A stretch of DNA of 18,232 nt. It comes from Thermoplasmata archaeon (lineage in GTDB: Archaea > Thermoplasmatota > Thermoplasmata > Lutacidiplasmatales > UBA184). Position 1 is the stretch's first letter. The number at the start of each line of letters is the position of its first letter. Both the position numbers and the translations under genes were made by a program. The notes under the pieces were generated by a model. That model made no database searches, was not told where the DNA came from, and saw nothing but the letters and a program-made list of their open reading frames with translations. The DNA lies in NCBI GenBank assembly GCA_030044475.1, contig JASHVP010000172.1:1-18232 (forward strand), given 5' to 3'. This document shows positions 13,811 through 18,232 of the stretch, one piece after another.

Positions 13811-14454
13811 CGCGCCGAGGCGTCGGCCGCCAGCCGACCGGCCCGGGGGCCGATATCCCGCTCGATCCGGTCCAGCTCGGCCAGGGCGTCCTCGATCACC
13901 GGGGCCCGGGACGCCGGAGGCTCGAGCGGGGGAATCTCCGCGTCCCGGTCGTCTTCCGACCAGGGTTCGGCGGACGCCGTCGGGACCCAGGGGGCGGGAG
14001 GGGGCGGGACGGTCGCGGCGACCAGCGAGATCCCGAGGCCGCTGGACGCCGCCAGCCGCGCGGACGACGCGGCTCGCCGGACCTCGGGACGGGGTCGCCC
14101 GTAGTCCGCGGGATTCGGCGCACGCGCCGGGGCCCGGGGCGCCGGGGCGGGGTCGGCCGCCGAGAACGGGTCGTGCCGTCCGAGGAAGTACGCGACGGTC
14201 GCCCCGGCGAGCGCCACGAAGGCGAGCAGGAGGAAGAGGCTGGAGAGGGGGAATACGCCCGGACCGACCGGGGGGAGGAGTCGCCAGACGAGGACCGCGC
14301 CCGCCAAGAACCCGAGCGCGAGGAGGAAGAGCCCTCGGCCGTCGCGCAGGAACCAACCCGGCGTCGGGTCGTCCCCGGGGGGTTCGCCGTCGGCCGTCCG
14401 GGCGGGTCGGGTCGCCCCCGGGGCGGCGCCGGCGGACCGATGGACCGTCGACAT
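13804..14454 (-). CDS. Two-helix membrane protein with Pro/Ala-rich cytoplasmic tail (216 aa)
   Basis: ATG at 14454, 35 bases from a TATA-like box. After a polar N-terminus of about 40 residues come two transmembrane helices (about 42-60 and 72-91, starting G-L-F-L-L-A-L and L-F-L-L-L-A-F). A long Pro/Ala/Arg-rich disordered region follows, then a short acidic, helical C-terminus (V-I-E-D-A-L-A-E-L-D-R-I-E-R-D-I) that could form a coiled coil. No family is recognised. The hairpin topology with a long tail suggests a scaffold or anchoring role (inference). Confidence 0.75.
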   Translation of the reverse strand: MSTVHRSAGAAPGATRPARTADGEPPGDDPTPGWFLRDGRGLFLLALGFLAGAVLVWRLLPPVGPGVFPLSSLFLLLAFVALAGATVAYFLGRHDPFSAADPAPAPRAPARAPNPADYGRPRPEVRRAASSARLAASSGLGISLVAATVPPPPAPWVPTASAEPWSEDDRDAEIPPLEPPASRAPVIEDALAELDRIERDIGPRAGRLAADASARS

Positions 14455-14483
14455 GCCGTTCCCGACGTAGAACGGTTGGGCGA

Positions 14484-14493
14484 GGTTAAACAG
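14484..14493 (-). promoter_or_regulatory. TATA-like box of the two-helix membrane protein
   Basis: The minus strand reads CTGTTTAACC, centred about 35 bases before the ATG at 14454, with a second AT-rich patch (GATATC) just upstream. Confidence 0.5.
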
Positions 14494-14528
14494 ATATCCG
14501 TCGACCGGCGAGGAACCGTCCCCGTCCG

Positions 14529-14894
14529 TCAGCGTCCGGCGAGGAGGAAGAGCAGGGCTCCGACGAGCACGCAGATGGAGGCGAGCAGGGTCAGGACCCC
14601 GCCGGCGAAGCCGAGGAGGAGCCATCCGACCAGAACCAGCACCAGGAGGATCACGCCGGCTCCGACGCTCCGGTCCGAGCCCCGATCTCGGCCCACGATC
14701 GCGAACAGCCCGATGATGACCCCGACCCCGATCGCGAGCACCGCCGGGTCGACGAAGCCCAGGGCCCGGTCGGCGTGGCCGACGGCCAGCGCGACCGCGC
14801 CCCCGGCGAGGTCGAGCAAGCCGCTGAGGATGAGGAGCCCCGCGCCGAGCAGGGCGAACAGGAATCCCAGCCGCCGGTCGCGGTCCCCCGTCAT
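14529..14894 (-). CDS. Small multi-pass membrane protein (121 aa)
   Basis: ATG at 14894, with a TATA-like box about 29 bases upstream. The protein is almost entirely hydrophobic, with four predicted helices: about 9-26, 28-66 (which may contain a break at D-P), 78-95 and 97-119. It is Gly/Leu/Val-rich, with a short charged loop G-R-D-R-G-S-D-R near 68-75. No catalytic residues or known family are seen. It belongs to the broad class of small archaeal membrane proteins annotated as hypothetical. The next minus-strand gene starts 74 bases later with its own promoter. Confidence 0.77.
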   Translation of the reverse strand: MTGDRDRRLGFLFALLGAGLLILSGLLDLAGGAVALAVGHADRALGFVDPAVLAIGVGVIIGLFAIVGRDRGSDRSVGAGVILLVLVLVGWLLLGFAGGVLTLLASICVLVGALLFLLAGR

Positions 14895-14917
14895 GCCGAT
14901 TCCTTGCGCGGGACGCC

Positions 14918-14927
14918 GAGATTATCC
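14918..14927. promoter_or_regulatory. Divergent TATA-like element
   Basis: The plus strand reads GAGATTATCC. On the minus strand it is GGATAATCTC, about 29 bases from the ATG at 14894. On the plus strand it is about 64 bases before the methyltransferase ATG, which would leave a leader of about 35 bases containing its ribosome binding site. Confidence 0.5.
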
Positions 14928-14975
14928 TTCCGACGGCCCGGCGCGCACCGAGAACGTCATGCGCCCGAATCCGCT

Positions 14976-14985
14976 GGGAGGGTCG
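14976..14985 (+). promoter_or_regulatory. Ribosome binding site that decides the methyltransferase start
   Basis: GGGAGGGTCG lies directly before the ATG at 14986. The in-frame ATG at 14959 has no comparable purine tract, so 14986 is preferred. Confidence 0.6.
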
Positions 14986-15684
14986 ATGGCGACCCGACGG
15001 GCGAGGCACGACCCGGCGCAGGAGTTCGACCGCGAGGCGCCGGAGTACGACCGCACCGCCGTCGCCTCGATGCCCGGCTATGCGGAGCTGCACCGCGTCC
15101 TCCTCGAAGGGATCCCGTTCCTCGCGACCCGGTCGTTCCGCGTCCTCGAGCTCGGGGTCGGCACCGGAACGTTGACCGAACTGCTCCTCCGGCAGTTCCC
15201 TCACGCCCGCGTCACCGGCGTCGACCTGTCGCGCCGGATGATCGACCTGGCGCAGCGAAAGCTACGCCCGTACCGCGACCGCGTCGAACTCGTCGCCGGC
15301 GACCTCGGGGCCTTCGAGGGAGGACCCTACGACGCCGTCGTCTCCGCGCTCGCGATCCACCACCTGACCGACGCCGCGAAGTGGCGCCTGTTCCGACGGA
15401 TTCGCGGGGCCCTCGTTCCGGGCGGGTACTTCGGCGACGCGGACGACCACCTCCCCGAAGATGCGGTCTTCGATGTCCGATACGCCGAGGTCGCCTCGCG
15501 CCGACGGGCCGCCCGTCCGGGGGCCGGTTGGGACCGGCCCCAGGAGGTCTGGCACGAACACGAGCGGCTCGACCACCCGTGCACCCTCGACGCGGAGACG
15601 GCGGCGCTCGGCCGCGCAGAGTTCCTGCATGTCGGGGTGCCGTGGAGGTTCTACGGACAGGCGGTCGTGTGGGCGTACCGATGA
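14986..15684 (+). CDS. Class I SAM-dependent methyltransferase
   Basis: 232 residues. Motif I is V-L-E-L-G-V-G-T-G-T-L (53-63), followed by the acidic residue of motif post-I in V-T-G-V-D-L-S (Asp80), L-V-A-G-D-L (102-107) and Y-D-A-V-V-S-A-L-A-I-H-H-L (115-127). A C-terminal W-R-F-Y-G-Q-A-V-V-W strand resembles the end of methyltransferase_25/11-type folds. The N-terminus F-D-R-E-A-P-E-Y-D is typical of the UbiE/SAM_MT group that methylates small molecules. The acceptor is unknown. The next gene follows after 33 bases on the same strand with a purine-rich ribosome binding site. Confidence 0.9.
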   Translation: MATRRARHDPAQEFDREAPEYDRTAVASMPGYAELHRVLLEGIPFLATRSFRVLELGVGTGTLTELLLRQFPHARVTGVDLSRRMIDLAQRKLRPYRDRVELVAGDLGAFEGGPYDAVVSALAIHHLTDAAKWRLFRRIRGALVPGGYFGDADDHLPEDAVFDVRYAEVASRRRAARPGAGWDRPQEVWHEHERLDHPCTLDAETAALGRAEFLHVGVPWRFYGQAVVWAYR

Positions 15685-15717
15685 CGGGCCGGGGCGTCCG
15701 GGGGCGGAGTCGCTCCG

Positions 15718-15966
15718 ATGCTCCGTGAGACGACGTTCCGGCTGGGCGGCTCGATCCTCATCGTCGTCGGGGTCTGGCTCGCGTTCGAGCTCGCTCTGGC
15801 GCAGGCCGGGTGGTCGTACTTCGGGGTGTGGTTCGCCGCCGGCGGCCTGGTCGGGTTCGGCGCGTTCTTCGTCTATGTCGCGCGGGACGCCGCGAAGTAC
15901 CGACGCGACTACCTCGCCGCGCTCGAGTCCGGACGGCCACCCCCGCCCGGCGGTCCGCCACGCTGA
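15718..15966 (+). CDS. Small two-helix membrane protein (82 aa)
   Basis: ATG at 15718 preceded by GGGGGCGGAG about 8 bases away. Two hydrophobic helices, about 8-28 (L-G-G-S-I-L-I-V-V-G-V-W-L) and 35-55 (V-W-F-A-A-G-G-L-V-G-F-G-A-F-F), are followed by a basic segment and a Pro/Gly-rich tail. No family recognised. It is probably cotranscribed with the methyltransferase. Confidence 0.7.
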   Translation: MLRETTFRLGGSILIVVGVWLAFELALAQAGWSYFGVWFAAGGLVGFGAFFVYVARDAAKYRRDYLAALESGRPPPPGGPPR

Positions 15967-16024
15967 TCGGTGCGGCGCCGGCCGTTGTCCCCCGCTATCG
16001 AGCCGGCCGGCGCCCGACTTCGAG

Positions 16025-16036
16025 CAAACCTTTTCA
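16025..16036 (+). promoter_or_regulatory. TATA-like box of tRNA-His
   Basis: CAAACCTTTTCA is the only AT-rich tract in the 95-base gap after the small membrane protein and is centred about 32 bases before the tRNA 5' end. Confidence 0.45.
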
Positions 16037-16061
16037 GGGGTGGGCACCGTCCAACCGGCGT

Positions 16062-16169
16062 GGCCGGGATGGGGTAGCTTGGCCTATCCTGGGGGACTGT
16101 GGATCCCTCGACCCGGGTTCAAAGTGGAGCGGGGCCGACCCCCGCTTCCTGAGAATCTCGGTCCCGGCC
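16062..16169 (+). tRNA. tRNA-His (GUG anticodon) interrupted by a T-loop intron
   Basis: The acceptor stem is GCCGGGA (16063-16069) paired with TCCCGGC (16162-16168). The histidine identity pair G-1 (16062) and C73 (16169) is encoded. The D-arm is GGGT-A-G...GG...A-TCCT with the common archaeal G10-U25 pair. The anticodon stem GGGGA/TCCCT (16092-16096, 16104-16108) encloses CTGTGGA, anticodon GTG at 16099-16101. The T-stem is CCGGG (16113-16117) with CTCGG (16157-16161), which can pair fully (one G-U), but 32 extra bases separate TTCAAA from the final T of the loop. Removing 16124-16155 restores TTCAAAT. CCA is not encoded. The 3' end abuts the stop codon of the opposite-strand HAD gene. Confidence 0.93.
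16124..16155 (+). other. Non-canonical tRNA intron (32 nt) between tRNA positions 59 and 60
   Basis: The insert folds as AGCGGGG (16128-16134) with CCCCGCT (16140-16146) around a 5-base loop. TTCA (16118-16121) pairs with TGAG (16150-16153, one U-G) to form a 4-bp central helix directly stacked on the T-stem. It is flanked by three-base bulges AAG (16122-16124) and AAT (16154-16156). Cutting after the second base of each bulge, the rule for archaeal bulge-helix-bulge substrates, gives exactly 16124-16155. Junctions are ambiguous by up to three bases from A repeats. The inner side has a U/C mismatch, so the motif is relaxed. Confidence 0.85.
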
Positions 16170-17018
16170 CTACCCTCGCCGACGGGGGGCGCCCCGCGGG
16201 CCGTCCGCCGAGCGTCGCGACAGGCGGACCAGGACCTCGGGCAGCTCGGCGAGGCTCCGGCCGGCCCACGCGGCCCCCCACTTCGTGAGGTCCTTCGTCG
16301 CGATCGTCCATCCCGGGAGCGAGGTGGCCCGGCCCAGGGCGACCACGCCCGGGACCGAGCCGGCGGCCTCCATGTCAAATCGGGAGTCCCCGACGAGGAA
16401 GACCGGGACCCCGGGGTACCGACGGCGGAATTCGGCGAGATGCTCGCGCTTCGTCCCGTCCCGCGATCCGAGGACCGCATCGAACCAGAAGCGGAGCCCC
16501 TCCCGCTCCAGCAGCAGCTCCGCCATCTCCGTCTCGGCTCCCGTCGCCACCGCGAGCGTCCAACGCTCCGCCGACAGGCGCTTGAGGAGCTTCGGCACCT
16601 CGGGGAACGGTTTCGCCCTCGCGTACGCCTCGCGCACCTTGCGCTGGTGGAAGGTGCGGGCGGTCGACGCCCGGAGGGCGGCCGGGGCCTCGGGATACAG
16701 CTGGGCCAGCTGGGCCTCGAACGGCATTCCGGTGGTGGCGAGATAGTGGATCCGCCCCTCCTCCGGCGGAGTACCGAAGGCGGTCGTGAGGACGTCCGCG
16801 GCGACGTCGCTGATGGCGCCCAGGTCGTCGAGGAGCGTTCCGTCGAGGTCGAACACGACCGCGCCCCGCTCGACCGGACGGGGCGCGACGGGTTCCGGAG
16901 CCGCGAGGACCGGCCGTTCGATCTCGGCGAACTGGCTCGTCGACGACACCACCGGGAGACTTCCCCCTGCGGGCAGCTCGTGCGACGGATTCGGGACGGG
17001 GCCGTTCGCCGGGGGCAC
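16170..17018 (-). CDS. HAD-superfamily phosphatase (phosphoglycolate-phosphatase-like)
   Basis: 282 residues from GTG 17018, which lies 27 bases from a TATA-like box as expected for a leaderless start. A GTG pair near 16947-16952 behind a GGGGGAAG tract is an alternative and would remove 22 residues. All HAD motifs are present: V-V-F-D57-L-D59-G-T-L, motif II V-A-T159-G, motif III K190-R-E-H, and motif IV V-G-D211-S-R-F-D215. An alpha-helical cap at about 65-145 gives the C1 subfamily arrangement of phosphoglycolate phosphatase-like enzymes. About 50 Pro/Ala-rich residues before the first motif are an unusual extension. Substrate unknown. The stop codon touches the 3' end of tRNA-His on the other strand. 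Confidence 0.87.
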   Translation of the reverse strand: MPPANGPVPNPSHELPAGGSLPVVSSTSQFAEIERPVLAAPEPVAPRPVERGAVVFDLDGTLLDDLGAISDVAADVLTTAFGTPPEEGRIHYLATTGMPFEAQLAQLYPEAPAALRASTARTFHQRKVREAYARAKPFPEVPKLLKRLSAERWTLAVATGAETEMAELLLEREGLRFWFDAVLGSRDGTKREHLAEFRRRYPGVPVFLVGDSRFDMEAAGSVPGVVALGRATSLPGWTIATKDLTKWGAAWAGRSLAELPEVLVRLSRRSADGPRGAPRRRG

Positions 17019-17040
17019 GGGGCCGCGAGCCGGCCGCCCG

Positions 17041-17048
17041 ATTTAACG
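17041..17048 (-). promoter_or_regulatory. TATA-like box of the HAD phosphatase
   Basis: The minus strand reads CGTTAAAT, centred about 27 bases before the GTG at 17018, supporting a leaderless start there. Confidence 0.5.
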
Positions 17049-17061
17049 GGTCATGCTCTGG

Positions 17062-17070
17062 CCTTTTAGC
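17062..17070 (+). promoter_or_regulatory. TATA-like box of coaBC
   Basis: CCTTTTAGC is centred about 31 bases before the coaBC ATG, in the 78-base divergent region shared with the HAD gene. Confidence 0.45.
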
Positions 17071-17096
17071 GGACCGGGTCTCCGGAGACCGGGACC

Positions 17097-18232
17097 ATGC
17101 ATCCGAGCCGGGCGATCCGCGGCCGCCTCTCCCAGTTGCTGGCGGGCCGCCGCATCGTGGTCGGAGTCTCGGGGTCGATCGCCGCCATCGAGGTCCCTCG
17201 GATCGTCCGCGAGCTGATCCGACATGGGGCGGAGGTCCGGGCCGTGATGAGCCCCGAGGCGACCCGCCTCGTGAGCCCCGAGGCGATCGAGTTCGCCACC
17301 GGCCACCCCCCCGTCCTCCAGCTGACCGGCAACGTCGAGCACGTGACCGAGCTGGGTCCCGGAACGGGTCGGGCGGACCTCCTGCTGATCGCCCCGGCGA
17401 CGGCGAACACGATCTCGAAGATCGCGCACGGCATCGACGACACTCCGGTGACGTCGTTCGCCTCCGTGGCGTTGGGGGGCGGCGTTCCGATCCTGATCGC
17501 CCCCGCCATGCACGAGCACATGAGCGGCAACCCGGCCGTGCGGGAGAGCCTCGAGAAGCTCCGCGGGTGGGGGGTCGGGGTCGTCGTGGGCGCGTCGACC
17601 GAGCACGAGGAGAAGCTCGCGACGCCCGAGGAGGTCGCCGCGGCCGTGCTGCACCGGCTCGGCACGCCCGCCTGGAAGGACCGTTCGGTCGTCGTGATCG
17701 GAGGGGCCGCGCGGGAACCGATCGACGCGGTCCGCTCGCTCACGAACGAGAGCTCGGGGCAGACCGCGGTCGCGCTGGCGACCCAAGCGTACTACCGCGG
17801 GGCTTCCGTCGCGCTCTGGGCCGGCGCGATGCAATCCCCCATCCCGCCGTGGATCCCGGTCCATCGATGGCAGAGCGTCGCGGACCTGATCGAGCTGGCC
17901 CGGGCGCGCCAGGACGAGCTCGCCTCGGCCGCCGCGGTCTTCGTCCCGGCGGCGCTGTCGGACTACACCCTCGAACGTCGCGCCGGGAAGATCTCGTCCC
18001 GAGAGCACCCGACCCTGACCCTGACGTTGAGCCGCGCGCCGAAGGCGCTTCCGGAGGTCCGACGGCTGGCCCCCGCGCCGACGGTGCTCGTCGGCTTCAA
18101 GCTCGACGCCAACCGATCCGCCGGGCAGCTCGAAGGCGAGGCCCGTCGGCTCCTCGTCGAGGCGGGGGCCGACTACGTGGTGGCCAACGATGCCGGGACG
18201 ATGGGGTCCACGAGCATCGACGCGCGGCTGGT
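17097..18232 (+). CDS. coaBC: CoaBC: phosphopantothenoylcysteine decarboxylase / phosphopantothenate-cysteine ligase (3' end outside window)
   Basis: ATG at 17097; 378 residues are visible and the frame is open at the edge. The enzyme makes 4'-phosphopantetheine for coenzyme A: CoaB joins phosphopantothenate to cysteine and CoaC decarboxylates the product with FMN. CoaC domain (about 15-190): V-G-V-S-G-S-I-A-A, His82 in N-V-E-H-V-T-E, the FMN motif A-P-A-T-A-N-T (99-105), and the substrate-clamp region A-P-A-M-H-E-H-M (135-142). CoaB domain (from about 195): G-G-A-A-R-E-P-I-D-A-V-R-S-L-T-N-E-S-S-G (202-221), A-A-L-S-D-Y near 285-290, G-K-I-S-S (297-301) and V-A-N-D-A-G-T-M-G (362-370). Only the final segment is missing. 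It is transcribed divergently from the HAD gene. Confidence 0.94.
   Translation, partial: MHPSRAIRGRLSQLLAGRRIVVGVSGSIAAIEVPRIVRELIRHGAEVRAVMSPEATRLVSPEAIEFATGHPPVLQLTGNVEHVTELGPGTGRADLLLIAPATANTISKIAHGIDDTPVTSFASVALGGGVPILIAPAMHEHMSGNPAVRESLEKLRGWGVGVVVGASTEHEEKLATPEEVAAAVLHRLGTPAWKDRSVVVIGGAAREPIDAVRSLTNESSGQTAVALATQAYYRGASVALWAGAMQSPIPPWIPVHRWQSVADLIELARARQDELASAAAVFVPAALSDYTLERRAGKISSREHPTLTLTLSRAPKALPEVRRLAPAPTVLVGFKLDANRSAGQLEGEARRLLVEAGADYVVANDAGTMGSTSIDARL

Noticed and set aside
16062..16169. The tRNA-like sequence as a degenerate or pseudo-tRNA.
   Set aside because: Every stem pairs, identity elements are intact, and removing one 32-base block restores a perfect T-loop. An intron explains it better than decay.
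16170..16172. An encoded CCA tail on tRNA-His.
   Set aside because: The bases after C73 are CTA, not CCA, so CCA must be added post-transcriptionally.
1..18232. CRISPR arrays, insertion sequences, integrase/attachment sites, toxin-antitoxin pairs or a replication origin.
   Set aside because: No regularly spaced repeats, transposase or integrase motifs, terminal inverted repeats or AT-rich origin-like tract were seen. tRNA-His is not flanked by an integrase gene or an obvious repeated 3' fragment.

Overview
The window is GC-rich DNA (GC-dominated third codon positions throughout) from an archaeon, most likely a member of the Thermoplasmatota. The archaeal assignment rests on an archaeal-type EF-1 beta preceded by its usual small zinc-ribbon gene, archaeal TATA-like boxes in place of bacterial -35/-10 elements, a tRNA-His gene with a small bulge-helix-bulge-type intron, and large N-glycosylation-sequon-rich surface proteins with a C-terminal membrane anchor. 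The Thermoplasmatota placement is inference from overall gene style and the apparent frequency of leaderless starts; no marker here proves it.

Layout. (1) Positions 1-3642, plus strand: a large surface protein, cut by the left edge, is coupled by ATGA overlap to a smaller exported, membrane-anchored protein. (2) 3661-5119, plus: a zinc-ribbon protein, EF-1 beta and a YdjM-type membrane metal-dependent hydrolase. A TATA box lying inside the preceding gene probably drives this group. (3) 5127-7356, minus: a small Cys-containing hypothetical protein, an aldo/keto reductase, a 2[4Fe-4S] ferredoxin and a PHP-domain phosphoesterase. (4) 7565-8395, plus: an alpha/beta hydrolase. (5) 8392-9272, minus: a thioredoxin-fold protein coupled to a Cys-rich protein. 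(6) 9369-9776, plus: a cupin. (7) 9745-11878, minus: an overlapping three-gene operon of an eIF2B-family protein, a thioredoxin and a dienoyl-CoA-reductase-like SDR. (8) 11940-13210, plus: an esterase-D-like hydrolase and a 49-residue zinc-ribbon microprotein. (9) 13193-14894, minus: three unrecognised genes, two of them membrane proteins. (10) 14986-15966, plus: a SAM methyltransferase and a two-helix membrane protein. (11) 16062-16169, plus: interrupted tRNA-His. (12) 16170-17018, minus: a HAD phosphatase. (13) 17097 to the right edge, plus: CoaBC of coenzyme A synthesis, cut by the edge.

Packing is tight. Many neighbours overlap or share stop codons, and no gene-free stretch exceeds 300 bases if the small gene at 7069-7356 is accepted. 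First genes of transcription units usually have a TATA-like element about 26-36 bases before the start codon, which implies leaderless messages. Genes inside operons instead show overlapping stop/start codons or a Shine-Dalgarno sequence. Most of the window is housekeeping or metabolic. The most unusual element is the tRNA-His intron, which sits in the T-loop and not the anticodon loop. Also notable are the translationally coupled redox/Cys-rich pairs and the use of stop codons as part of downstream TATA elements.
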